This document shows positions 35,270 to 47,754 of a stretch of DNA of 64,000 nt, one piece after another. The notes beneath the pieces were generated by a model. It saw nothing but the letters and a program-made list of their open reading frames with translations. It had not been told where the DNA came from and made no database searches. Source of the DNA: Pisolithus tinctorius (lineage: Eukaryota > Basidiomycota > Agaricomycetes > Boletales > Pisolithaceae); contig JANFAH010000078.1 in assembly GCA_024663395.1 (NCBI GenBank), forward strand, positions 173,764 to 237,763, written 5' to 3'. Both the position numbers and the translations under genes were made by a program. The stretch's first letter is position 1. Every line of letters begins with the position of its first letter.

Positions 35270-38200
35270 TTGCTACACCAATCAGTCAGCTTGCCGGCAC
35301 CGCTTCTGCTGTGCTGCGACTAGAACCCAGCCGCAGAACCCCCTAAGTAACGAGGCAACGTTTCCAGCAGTCACGAATGTGCCCGACTCCAACGGAACAC
35401 TGAACCATTATTTGCCCGTTTTGGCAGGAAAGTTTTGCTTGTATTTATGGTGTTGCGGGGGGAATCGGGTGTCAACTCATCGAATTGGCTCTGTCATACT
35501 CTATCTGGTCCAGACTACAATCGGGCATCAATTATCGGTGCCATCGGGACGATCCTTGTGATTGTCATGCTCGATGTTTCTCTTACTGAATGTCGAGCAC
35601 GAGGGAGTGTACATATTACATACCATCAAATATCCTCGCATGCGAAACTGTCCGTGTACATTGACATGATATCGTTCATGACCTCTTTGAGAACTGTCAC
35701 TGAAGAAAGCAGGGAAACGAGTGGTCTTGTACTACTTGTTCCCTCCAACGAGCCATGAACCCCACGCCCTCGAAGCAGCCATGGCCGCAAGTCATCCCAT
35801 CAATCAACGGATTAACCAACTTAGGCATCTTGCGAATACAAGTGCCTGGTTTCTGTCACTCACAAATCTTCCATCGACTGGAGTCAAACTCTCTCGATCT
35901 CGGCACATCTTCGATGATATGATGACATGATATATACATTGATCGATCGGAATGAAAAGTTAGCGCGTTGGTGATTCCTTTGGCACCGATACGTAGGCGC
36001 GCGCTTCCGCGTTCAACGATTGTCGACGATGTATGTATGGCAAGGGGTTAGGGTATAGGTGGTTGGGTTCTGTTTGTTCCATTGCTTCTCTTCCTCTCCC
36101 TCTCGCTCTCCCCTGACCGAGCGACACTCCCAGACGAGAGTTTAATACTTACATAATAGCAGATGACACCATACCAGTCGTTCATGGTTAGGTTCGAAGT
36201 CTGAGGGAAGTTCTAGGTGAACACACGCGCATACATAGCTCATTTCCACCGTAAACCCACCATCACAAATGGGGACGAGTGCGCGCGCGAGAGAATGTGG
36301 GATCGTTGCTGTGCTGTTGTCGTACATATATGCATAAATTATGATGGAGCCCAACACGCCGACTAGCACTTACAGCAACTGATGGAACTCGTCCCAGTCC
36401 ACAGAGCGCTCAACGGTCGTATTCATTTATTTCTTCAAATTGCCAGTCCAGTGAGTAATGCTATGCCCGTCTGCTACGTCATAGCATTGTATGCTGGACT
36501 TCACGCATTCAAGTGTCAAACACATAGGGACGAGTAATACGCACACTCACTTCAAGTGCTTCCTTGCAGAGTGCCATCAATTTAATGATGTAATTCTGAA
36601 ACGAACCGCCGTAACTCGATACGAACTTGATCCTGTGATCCGGGGAGCACGGGAAGCGGCTATGTAGGCAAGGAAGACTGCCAAAGTCAGAGTTATCAGT
36701 GTATTACAACACCGAATCGGTGGGCGCCCGCGCCCCGAAGAAGGGCCGTACGGTTCATTGTTCAACAGGTCGCTGAGAGAAATGCGTCCTTCACAATAGG
36801 TGTTTCCCAACATGCTCCTTACGCGGTGTCGTAAGGACGCCTTTGGACATGCAACAGGAACCATCTAGCACGTTAACAAGCTTGGCAGTTTCTGGAGAAA
36901 AGCTTGAGTTGTTCGAAGTATGTATGGTCAAAACTTATGCTAAACTTACTCTCAGTGGGCTCTTGTGGTCGACTTGCTGTGGACAAGAAGTCACCGTTTG
37001 ATTGCCGATGTCCGGTGCTGACAACCAAGCTGGGCATGGTGCCGAAGGTGCCTACTGATGTACGGGTGTTAAGTCCTTCCCAAAGAGTAGGCCTTCTGGA
37101 CGAATTCGGAACCCATTAGTTGTGCTGAACTAAGAATGCTGGTCGCACTGAAGACACAATTATCACACTCACCGCAAGGTAGCCAAGGTAGTCAGTAGCA
37201 TGGGACCAAGCTGCGGACGTAAGCATGCCTCAAGTCGTGACCTCATGCACACAATAATACCATTTTCCGTTCACCGAGCCCGAGTGATTGTCCCATCATT
37301 GTCTCAGCTCGACACGCGTTGGTCTGGTTTGCGCTCACTGACCTGAGGGACTTGTCCAATCCCAATCCAGTGGATTAAAACGTTAGCCTGCTCGTAGGAT
37401 TTCGTATTCTAGACGGGACTTGACAGCAGAGACCAGGTTTGCCAGAGGAACAAGTCCAATGACTGTACGGTGTTGAGAAGCAGTGTAATACGTAGCGAAG
37501 GTAATCATTTCGACTCACCCAGAAGAAGGGGTGCATTGCAGTCAAGCTCGTAATGGCAACCGTATTTCGTTTGACGGGTTCGAACGTGGGAGGGAAGTTG
37601 GTGGCCAATGGATCCATTGTCCCGGAATGCCTGAGTTCGATGGAAAAGAGAACGATGCAAATTCTCCTTATTCCCATCCTCCACAAGGGGAATAGAGAGA
37701 GCTTGAATATTATTACATATGTATGGGGACAGTCTGATCTATTCATTTGATCTATTCATCATCACCTAATATACCGTAAACTAATGAAGGTTGACAACGC
37801 CATTTCACGCACGACGCTGTTTTCGAAATTACAGTGACAACAGTTTGGTAAGAAATGACAAAGGGGAGAACTTCGGTCATTTAGTGGTCAGAGGGGCAGC
37901 GTTGATTTCTAGTACATGCGGAGTTACTCCTGATCACCACAGTTAGTATTCGCATCGCATCAGGGCATCAGGTACACGCTTCCCTTCCTTAGCCAATTGA
38001 TGCAGGCTGTAAATTCGTTGTGCTGAATGGAATTGTGGCTCCTCCCAGCTGAGTAACGTGTGAATATCATAGCGGCGCACTGCTGCAGCCAGTTGCCAAC
38101 AGAACACTTCAAGGGGTTAGTCACACACTGATCTGGCCCGCTTCTTCCTTGTTCAGTACTTGCTTGTCATGCATCCTTGCGTGCATAGCATCCATTTCGT

Positions 38201-40380
38201 GTTACGATAGGCCCACATGTGGAAGTTTCTTCCTGTCCCCAAGGGTGTCATGCTGATAACTATCGCGTCACTGACAGATATTGCGAAGGGAAGGCGTTCG
38301 TGATTGCCGACCTTGGAAAGGACGTTGCTTGCCACACTCACACGGGCCATACATCCGTTAGTCAGGTCTCAAGATGTCCTGTTCCATTTCTGTTCCCACG
38401 TCGTGGTACCTTCGATGTCTTATGTTGCGATTAGGTGATCTATGCAGTCTTTCGTGGTGTGGAGCGTCGAGAGGAGCCTAGACAGTTTGATTAGGTACAA
38501 CCGAAGGCTCGCTTGTTAAGTATAAGAACCGCTTCCTGGGGGACGTGTAAGGCGGAATTGTTCAGTCGGCTATCCTTTGACCTAAAAGAAGACGAATTCT
38601 AGGCTGGGCGCATCATTCTTTGGGTGCAGTGGAATGTACGTTCCATGTGTTCCGCGATAGAGCTCACGTTCTGTGGATTGGACCATGCACCCCGGGCTAC
38701 GAATTCCGTGATTGTGCGGGATGGTAGTTCGGTAGACTGGCTAGAATGGCCTCGAAGATGACGGGTAGTCATCAAAATGAAAAGGCTTCGGCGCAATCAA
38801 GCTGGGAGGGAGCTACAATTATCAAATTCCCTCGGCACGTGTTGTGATATAATAGCGAGGCCTACACGATACTCCACAATTTGGCAACGGTTGGATGGCT
38901 ATTTTCCTCGTTGCTGCGGTCTCGTATGATGCGAAGCCTATTCGATAATTGGTAAGTGTTAGCTCGTACGTGGCCCGCAGATGGAGTTTCCCCTAGGCAA
39001 ACAAGGCGCGCTCTTAGGCGGAGTCCTGTATCACCGTCATAGCAGGTAATCATCTTACCGTTGGCATGTCACAATTCTTCAAATGAGAGATACGAAGAAG
39101 CACTGGATTAGCAAATTTAGCATACCGGTGTTGGAGAACTCCAGCGATTGCGATGGAGCTCCACCTCGGCTGGCCAACATCATCTTCTTAACATCGGGGG
39201 ATGCAGGAAAGTCACAGATCGTGCCTTCACCTATTTTACCCGACGGCAAGAGAAGCCACCGACACAGTAAGCCATCAATTTGGATATGCAAGAGGTCTTA
39301 CAAGACGTGCTTGACAAATGGCACAAGTCCCGCGGAGAGCCCGACGGACCGTCGTTAACCAGCTTCCTCGTACTGCATCAAAGGTACCTTAGACACTGTA
39401 ATATCATATCCAGGCACGGGCTACTGTACCGGACAACGACTGTGTTATGCAGGATGGCGCGGTGTTTCCCAACGTCGTTCCATACCACTCCATCTCTTCC
39501 GCTATGGATTGATAGGTGGGAGGGTTCGGAATCACCATGTGTGGAATGTGGTATGGGTCGCCAAAGCGTCGGGTCCGTCGATCCGTTTGTGTATCTTTTT
39601 TGCAGCTGGGGGATTATTGGCGCCGATCCCATTGGCTGTGAGAGATATGCATGTCCATACGGAGCAGGTGCAATACGCGATGCGACAGCGGGAGTAATGT
39701 GTTTTGATCCTGGATAGCAAGAGAAGACCGGCAGAGTTGGAGTTGAGCGTACATTATCTAGGGGAATTGCGATATGGCGAATGCAGTACGCCTTCGTGAA
39801 GCAAAATCCATAACAGTGTTACGCACTGGGGTAGCAAGTATTCAAGTCCCTTGTCGGGACTCATTTGTCGAGAACAGTGAGAAGGCGGCAGCTCCCATCG
39901 CTCGTCGCGATACACATAGCAAACGGTGAATTCTTGAACTACATGGTACTGTCTTTCACCATGCCACGAGTGGGTGCATCAGCCCGCGGAGGATGCATGA
40001 TATCGCCTAAGGGAATCAGGTTCGCCGTACCGAACTCCGGTCATCCACGTAGCTATTGGCTACGACAGCAACACAACGGCGAGCTACCACTTCCTGAATG
40101 AGTGCTTTTGCGGCTATGTGTGATATGTCAGTAGAACCGGCAATCGGCACATGGCATGAGTTCAAGTCATGGTATGAAGATACATAGGTGGGTGCACGCC
40201 ACCGCCGTGACCAGTAAGTAGCCTTCATCCCAGTATTGTAGAGAGTGAATCGTCACAAGTGGTAGTTAGGACGATTCAGAAGATTCGGGAGCGTGAGAGA
40301 TACACTACGTATGTAGGTCAATCCAGACAAATATTTCCTACGGTTCGTAGCCACCTGATGCGCTGATTCTACATCTCGAA
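35270..40380. other. 5 kb without a recognised gene
   Basis: Short frames on both strands, some with possible splice sites (for example INLDMQEVLQDVLDKWHKS at about 39,273-39,330 followed by a GGTACC donor-like site). None could be joined into a recognised protein. Composition is not distinct from its neighbours. It may hold decayed genes. Confidence 0.45.
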
Positions 40381-40389
40381 CCGCCCATC

Positions 40390-42479
40390 ATGATCGATAC
40401 CACCGGATCCCAACCTAGCGAGTACGATACATTGCAAGTGCCAGTCTACAACGTTACGTCGAGAGATATGCGTCTGCTATTGTCGCACGCCGAGCTGGAC
40501 CCCGATCCAGATTTTGAGTACAACTTCGCTCGAAAAGCCCTCTGGCAGGTCTCTTCTTAATGACGATAGAGAACGTCGTCTGAGCTAGTTTGAAAAAAGG
40601 TGTGCAGATGGTTCGAGTGCGTTGTTGCAGTGCGAGAGCAGGTCGTTCCAAATAATTCAGACGTGAGTTTTCTGTTTTTGGTTGAGGTGGCCGACGCCTC
40701 CGTCCAGATTCACATTCAGCTCTTCATAGATCCCCTGGCGAACAAGGTGAGATAATAAACGATGTTAATTCAACTGTATACATGACCATCTCCTTCCTCA
40801 AACCAGGTTGTTTCGCTTTGAGCCATGCCCTTACGCTCCGTCAGCCATCCCCGATCGTAGACTTCTTGTGGTATCCCAGTGCGCTGAGACAAAAGTCCTG
40901 CCACGTACTGTTTCGTTGCCTCGGTGCGCGAATGTCCCGTTAAGCTATTGGATGGCAATGATGGCAGGGTATTTCACGTCATCTTTGCCTCATTACTGAG
41001 CTTGGAAGACTGACTTGCTTCCAGCTCAGAGCGTCCTACCCTATCGTTGACCATCGCGAACGCCAGATCGCACCTCACAGTTTATTATTTAATCTCACTG
41101 CGGATAAGTCCGCGCGTTTCCTTGCTACGGTGATATTCGGGTACCGAAACTGACATTCGTCTGCGTCAGGTTGTACTGCGGCTTCCAAGATGCGATTGAG
41201 ATATTTGACATCCACAGACCAGGGGAGGGTAAGAGATTGCATACCAGACCTTCAAAAAAGAGTAGGGAGGGGCTAAAGGGTGGGTTTTCCATTATACAAG
41301 TAAGCTGATGGCGGGTGGGGTTAATCGTCGTAATACTCGTATTTGGACATCTTCGCCATTGACAGGCATTGTGGCGGCACTTTCCTTTTCCCCAACAGGC
41401 ACCTATTTTGCGGCTGGCACCCTCACGCCGGCGTCTCCTGCGGCTGACAATATCGCATTGTATGACGGATCAGAAGGTATGCAAGTCCTGTCGGTAGGCG
41501 GCGTCTGGACACGTGAGAGTGGTGGAGTCGTGCAGGTGCTCTCGTTTAATTTCATGTTTGCGACGGTGCGCTCATTTGTATTTGCTGATGTGTGTTGTCT
41601 CTTCCCGCCAACTGGTTTAGCTCATGTTCAGCCATACTGATGCATCTAGGCTGTACGCTGCCTTTAGGCGGAGTGATTGTGTGTGGGCGTGGGACCTACG
41701 CAATGCTTCAGCCCCTGTTTGCCGTTTCGAGCCGGAGGAAGTGATGCCGATAAGGGCCCCGGGCAGCAGTGGCTGGAACAATGACGCCGGTGTACTAAAA
41801 TACAATCGGACTAACCAGAAGATACACTTTGACATTGAACACGGCGGACGTTGGATGGGAAAGGGGGATCAGGTGAGTTCTAGAGCAGATCTAATGTCCT
41901 AGCCGTGCTCTTTATACTTCCTCTCACTTTTTTGGGGGGTTCTGCGATTCTAATCGGTGTATTGGTTAGGTAGGGAACATTGCAATATACGACCTTCATG
42001 CCAACCACCACCTCGTGGAGACAGGCATGGCTAGAGTTTCTGGTTTTGGAACTGGCAACACAGAAAACGATCCGATGAATGTCATCCGGCCAGTTCAGGA
42101 GTTCAAGGCTCACGCAGGTTGGTCCTACCACTTTAACCTACATCTTACCCCTCCGAGTTTTATGCATGTCTCTGACTACCAATTGATGGAGTAGACGCCA
42201 TCGGCAGTGTGACGTTCCACCCCTTACTTCCAGTCCTCCTATCTGTCTCAGGATCCCGACACTTTGATGCCGAGGCTAGTCCCCACGTTTCCTTCACAGG
42301 AAGTGAGGGCAACGCACACTCAGACTCGGACTCGGCCTCAGATAGCGGTGAAGGTGAAGGAGCTCAATGCTGGCAACGGCCCTGTGGTGTCATTGAACGT
42401 CGCAGGGACGCGTCCACAGCCGACAGTGCGCGACGCGTCGATAAAGCTTTGGGATCTTGGTGTCGAGAACAATACATGA
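40390..42479 (+). pseudogene. WRAP53/TCAB1-like WD40 protein (several frame breaks)
   Basis: In animals TCAB1 guides telomerase RNA and scaRNAs to Cajal bodies. Signature blocks in order: DGSSALLQCESRSFQ (about 40,611), SPIVDFLWYPSA (about 40,848), CFVASVRECPVKLLDG (about 40,905), LRASYPIVDHRERQIAPHS, LYCGFQDAIEIFDIHRPGEG (about 41,170), IVAALSFSPTGTYFAAGTL, LMFSHTDASRLYAAFRRSD, TNQKIHFDIEHGGRWM (about 41,810), VTFHPLLPVLLSVSGSRHFD (about 42,210) and DASIKLWDLGVEN at the stop (42,479). The frame changes without an intron between YPSA and CFVAS (near 40,890). It changes again between the acidic SDSDSASDSGE segment and the C-terminal blade (near 42,350). The order and spacing support the family strongly; functionality is doubtful unless the shifts are sequence errors. 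Confidence 0.75.
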
Positions 42480-42499
42480 AGCGCAGCAGTCAAAACAAT

Positions 42500-43240
42500 T
42501 TCTCATATGTCATATGTCAACACTTCTGACTACTGAGGGTATATCATGACGCTTCTCGTCCACCGCTGGGTAGAGGGTTGATGTTAATTGGCTTGATTTC
42601 GTGGGGTATACAGGATGTGTCTATTTCACATTTAAGCACCTACCACACAAACTCGATGCTCCGCCTGAGGAACGCCTACGTTATTGGTTTTTTATATACT
42701 TGTTCATCGTAGTGGACGGAACGAATAATCTTGGTGGGGGCTCTGTCATCTCTGGAATGGTAAAATGACGATCGATAAGCGTGCTAACGCAATCTCATAA
42801 GAAATCACCCAGGAAGGGTTGACATATGTGATCACCAGGGTGCACATTGTAATGCTATTCAACATTGCTGTCGGTTAGACCTATTCTCCAGGATGAGCTT
42901 TTGATAGCAGAATTGGGCATTACACGTACTGTGTGGGTCGCTCCGTGTGTCAATTATCATACCCCATCTCCCTGGCAGAGAGGAGCTTTTGGCACCGTAG
43001 GTTCGCTCCTCACCATGTCCTAAATCTTTTGTATTTGTGAACAGACCTCCAGCGTGTGCACTGATCGGCGAGAGTGGTCCCTTCGTTCTGATATTCATCC
43101 TCAGGACAAATGTGACCCGACTTCCATGCCAAACCATCTTAACGAGAGAAGGAGAGGAGAGACAACAGTATGGACTACCGGTAGCGCCACTTATCCTTGC
43201 TAGCCTTACGTCGAAGTAGTACATATCCAAAACAGATAGC
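42500..43240. other. Intergenic, nothing recognised
   Basis: No coding or repeat signal beyond short open frames. Confidence 0.4.
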
Positions 43241-43251
43241 GATACTACATT

Positions 43252-43960
43252 TCACATAGGAAGAGCAAGTCCCCGGAGTGCAGATGTTTTCCGCAAGTCC
43301 ATTCCTTCCTCCATCTCCTTCTGAAATAAAAGAGGCACCTTCTGATCCCCTAGGTCGTGTAAGATTCCCCATGCCGATTCTTGATTATTGACAAACCATT
43401 GGCAACTTGCACCTGCTTTGACAAGCGACTCGCAACACATCATCAATTTGTGCTCCACTTCCATTGCAAATTGGAAATCAACCGCATCCCACATGGTTGT
43501 TATCACCCTTAGACGACCAATTGCCTCCCCGCACATATTTTCTAAAATCTGCATATTACGTTCGTCGTCTTGCGAAAATCCGGCTACCACATTGTGAGTG
43601 TAGATCACACCTGTAAGCCTGATAGACCTCTGGTATCTGCTTAAGCCTTAGTTAAATTTTCTGGCTGGAAAGAATCAAGTTGACTCACATCTCAAACAAT
43701 TTCCTGAGTATCACCTCAAATGATTGTGGTTCGAACGCTGGGGTGTCTATAAACACGTAGCGTTTCCCTTGGCTGATGCGCGCATACGCGACGACAGCTA
43801 TTGTAGGGACTGTGAGCCTATCTGCCCCCTCTTCTTGTGAGGTTCTGATAAGACTTTTGATGATCTGCTCCCTAATCAGTGAAATGTCCGATATCAAGAC
43901 TTTGCCATCAGCCTACACTAGTCTTTCCGGAACCTGATCCACCTAAGACCCTGCCAATCG
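43252..43960 (-). CDS. AIG1/GIMAP-like P-loop GTPase domain protein (partial model)
   Basis: Two minus-strand exons are clear. 43,897-about 43,685 contains KRYVFIDTPAFEPQSFE, where DTPAF fits the G3 motif of AIG1-like GTPases. 43,608-43,252 contains IYTHNVVAGFSQDDERNMQI, then VITTMWDAVD in the position of the fungal TTMWD guanine-specificity loop, and ESAWGIL near the end. The 3' exon stops at 43,252. A Walker A-like GGSGSGKTS occurs at about 43,918-43,950 at the expected distance, but in a frame overlapping the end of the upstream HET gene and closed by a stop soon after. The true 5' exon is therefore unresolved. Such GTPases are common in basidiomycetes near HET genes; their role is unknown. 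Confidence 0.6.
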
Positions 43961-45398
43961 GGTTTATAGAGGTTACGAGAAGGATCGGCTGATGGTAGTA
44001 CATACGCGATGACGATATCGCTGGGTATGATATCTACAAACGAAATCTGCGGCAACCGGTTCTACATCGACATTAGTATGTACGCGGCACATCGAACCAC
44101 GCTTTAGCGGATCAGTACCTGTCTGGCCAGAGGGGCCTCTGATGTTCAGGTTATTGGTAACTTTGTCTCGGTAGGGAAGAAAAATTTGCTTGAATTCGGT
44201 CGGCTCCTTGTCGTTCCAGGCAATTGGGTGACGGTAAAAACACCGAGAGTAGTTGGAACCGAATCGCCGCATTTTAATGACAATGGGACTTCTGCTCTCC
44301 AGCCTTTCGGCATGCCAGCATGACGGAGTAGAGCTCTGGAGAAGACCGATCGTTCTGCAGAAATAGCCATATTTGAATCCCATGATTAGTGTCTGTGAAC
44401 GTTTGAAATCTCTCTGGATATGCCTTGATGTCCGGTGGGTACCTTGCTAGCTGGTGGCGTCTCTGGAGAGCGTCTACATCCATCCGCTGTATGCTTGAGC
44501 AATCATGAAAGTAGGCCAGGCTCATCTGCAAGAAAAGCTGGGGGACCACCCTATGTCCTTGCGCCCTGTCCAGCACCATGCAAATATACTTTGGTCGTTG
44601 GTCATCCGTATGATTTCTCGTTGCAGCCGAAGGAATGCGCTTTTTCCTTCCCCATACAACATTGGTATATGAACGCCAAACAGCCCCAATAACGAGTATG
44701 CTCGGTCTTCCTCTCGCGTCGTCCTCCGGTGTGCAGCCCAAGACATAATTTGGGCCACACTGGGATTTGACGAACTGAGTCCTTTCTCTAAGACATCCTT
44801 TGAAATCCCCGTAATGATGCTCAGAGTTTGCGCTTGGCCATGCTTGTCACCGACAAGTTCCCAATTCTGATTGAAAAAATGGACATTCGAGGGAGCAATA
44901 AGTTCCTGAAGCGTCCACCCGCGCGAAAACCATTTGGGCCAGCCGTTGAATTCTGGGTAACTTTTGTGGTCCTGTTGAGCAGGGAGCCTTCGGCCATCGA
45001 CGTCATGGAGGAAGACATAGCAATGATCCGAATTGGCATACCACACGTACATGGAGTTGATGGCCTCGGTAAGTTCAGCACTGCTCCGCTTGTCGATGCA
45101 ACATGTGTCCGCCCAGAGCCAGAGCAATTCGTCAGTGAAAGGCCCGCTCGCAACACTTGAGTATTTTCCTATACCCACTGCGCCCCCGTATCTCGTCTCT
45201 GGCAGCATCATCCATCTTCGTAAGTCCTTCAATATCGATGTACTGTACCTCATCCACAGGGTCACCCCAGCAGTGAGATAGTATGGCAAATCCTGTTTCC
45301 TCAAGCATTGGACTATAAATCTCCACCAGTAGCCTGGCATCCGAATGAGTTTTCCCTGTTTCAAACTCCAGAAAGGCTGCTACGTTGATCAAGCGCAT
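43918..45398 (-). pseudogene. HET-domain (heterokaryon incompatibility-type) protein with frame breaks
   Basis: Starts MRLINVAAFLEFETG (Met at 45,398; an upstream in-frame Met exists at 45,440). HET blocks follow: AILSHCWGD, SGYRKILKCCERAF, LWADTCCIDKRSSAELTEAI, MYVWYANSDHCYVFL, WFSRGWTLQELIAP, RAYSLLGLFGVHIPMLYGEG, and the tail DPSRNLYKPDWQG ending at TAG 43,918. HET domains trigger cell death on contact with incompatible or foreign partners. Frame breaks: an extra T in TTT between CERAF and DELLWLW (about 45,133), and one-base shifts around GWSP/AFLADEP and AYFHDCSS (about 44,560-44,510). All conserved blocks survive otherwise, so the lesions are recent or are sequencing errors. Confidence 0.8.
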
Positions 45399-45638
45399 CG
45401 CACATCGAGCTATTGGTTTATTAGTATCTGCCTCGTCCATATGCTAACTAGCGTACTGAGGCGAAGGAAGCAAATCGGTGGACGCAGAGATTGGACGATC
45501 GAGCGGATTATTGCCGTTTTCAGTGAGGTTGGCAGATGGGCATTTCAAGCTGTCCAACATCATCGCATTGAAATCAGTCAAGGCCAAGGATGGAAAGCAC
45601 GAGTGCACGTGATACCGCTTCTTGTCTCTTGTTGGTAC

Positions 45639-47749
45639 ATGGCAGAGGTGGTGACTGCAAAACGACTGCACATCTCCGGACTCACACCGTCCATCACCTC
45701 CTCTGACATCCACCGTAGGCTCTCCGCCTTTGGGTCAGTCACATCCTTGGATGGATTCGGACAATTAGATGCACTGGGTGACCCGAGACCATTTGCATAT
45801 GCCACGTTGGAGGGCAAGGAAAAAGGATATTGCTAAATGTACAGAGGTGTCTCGTTCGAATGACTCTTGCTCGTCCTGACTCTGTCTTGTCCACAGGTAT
45901 GAATGTGCTCAGTGGGTCCACATGGAAGGGAACACAATTGCGTATTGGAGAGGCAAAACCAGATTATCACCAGCGGTACGTCTCCCACCCTTTTGTCGAT
46001 CTATTCCTCCTCACCCTATACTCTCAGCATCGCCTATCTGAACTCCCTTTCACCTCCTCCACCTCGTACTCCCCGCTCAAAAAGACGCCAGCTCGCCTTC
46101 CCATCCGCCACACTGCCACTCGATACACCCCTCTCCCGTAATGACGCAGCGAAAACACCAGGCTGGGTCGTTTTACCTTCTGGAAGGGTTGTTAGACCTA
46201 TGAGGATGAGGCCTCTGCGACCCTTGGAACCGACACGAGCTATGGGAGGTTGGCAGGGAACTCGGGAAAAGACGGGTAAGAAGGCGAAGAAGAAAAAGGT
46301 CCCGCCATTACGGGCACGTAGACGCCTGATCGACCCAACAAAATGGGACTCGACCTATCTGACAGGCGCGTTTTTGGAAACGCTCGTCGTCCCCTCTGTT
46401 TCTTCTCTTCCTTTTAGGTCTGCAGTCCAGCCCACCGTTGAGCCACGCCCCACCGAGCTCGAGTCTGACGAAGAGGAAAGCAATGGTGAATACGTCCCCT
46501 CTCAAAATTCTTCCAACATCATCCTTGAAGGTCAACCACCTTCACAAACCACTCCCACTCCCACTGCCAACTTCTCCAACCCTAGCTTTGGCACAGACAT
46601 TAACATCGACATTCGCAAAGAAACATCCGCTGCACTTACGCTCCTCAACACGATATTCGGAGAGACGGATGAGTGGGGCTGGACGTGAGAGCGTTGACGA
46701 ATTTGACGGTATAGGATGATGGTCCCGGTGATCGTTCCGCAATGGTCGTTGATGCTGGTGCGGGTGAAGTAGGCGAAGGCTGAGATTGAAGAGGTGCCTT
46801 GGCATGCCCTCCTCCAGGGAGGGGGACGCGCGAATAAATCCAGTCGATAAGGTGTCCAGCTACGAGAAACGAAGGGAAGATATCCAAATGGGAGACTCAC
46901 ACCCGACCACCGCTCATCTACCCGCGACTGCTACTGGTACCATAGCGACTTCGAAAGCGGACACTGCCAGTGCAACTGGACCGACGAAGATGAAATTGAA
47001 AGACTTGTTTGCGCCGAGAGAAGAAGAGCGTAAGTACCTCTTCCTCATTGTTTGGTAGACTATATTATGTTCGCTTTTCGTCTTGGCCTTGATTGTTATA
47101 TTACAATCCTCCCGGCATCTTCAGATAATCGATCCTTTTGTCTTGCTCCTTCTACAAATCGGTCTTGTTTCATATGGTATAAGGCCTAAAATGAAATTCG
47201 CAGCGTCTTTCTCCCTTCTCGGCCATCTCGATCTCGATTTGGAGCTCGAGGACGATGTGCTCGGTGGTTCATCCGTCTCCGCCACAGCACTACCCTCCAC
47301 GCTTGTAACCACATCAAGTTCAGAACCGTCCTCCAGCTCAAATTGGAACCACGAGGTAAAAGTGCTTGGACGCGAAAGGGGTGCTGTCATCACTCTAGAC
47401 TCTACCCGGCCACTTCTCTTTCCCCTTGTCGAATCATTACCCTACTCCAATTCCGGTGCACCAATCTCAATCTCAAAACCGGTGCGTACACACGCGAGAA
47501 GTGATACTTGGTCTGTCATCTTTCCACCCTCTCAAGTAAATCCCTGGCACTGCACGAGACCAGAGTATTGTACTTCCACTACTTGGCACAGGTCTGAGAT
47601 TCGAAAGGTCCCCTGACACTACGGAACAGTTTATACACGAGGCATGGGAAAGGGACAAGAGTGAGGTGACGAGCGCATGGAAAAAGGCATGGAAGGAAGC
47701 GAAGGGGGGGAAGAGGGGAGGTGCTGCCGTTGATGGAATGGATGTGTAA
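45639..47749 (+). CDS. NOL8-like nucleolar RRM protein
   Basis: Exon 1 (45,639-45,838) starts MAEVVTAKRLHISGLTPSI, RNP2-like, with an RRM over about residues 6-95. Exon 2 (45,897-45,975) completes it as CMNVLSGSTWKGTQLRIGEA. Exon 3 starts at 46,028 (IAYLNSLSPPPP) and carries basic KKAKKKK runs, WVVLPSGRVVRP and acidic blocks, ending DEWGW at a GTGAGA donor. Later exons give MKLKDLFAPREEE, FSLLGHLDLDLELEDD and the basic tail AWERDKSEVTSAWKKAWKEA, stop 47,747-47,749. NOL8 relatives act in ribosome biogenesis in the nucleolus. At about 45,822 the A5 run must lose one base for the RRM to continue (KEKDIAKC); as written, exon 1 reaches a stop. Confidence 0.78.
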
Positions 47750-47754
47750 GGAGG

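Noticed and set aside
43918..43960. Confident assignment of the GTPase P-loop exon
   Set aside because: The frame with GGSGSGKTS meets a TGA within a few codons and overlaps the HET end, so it is reported only as an observation.
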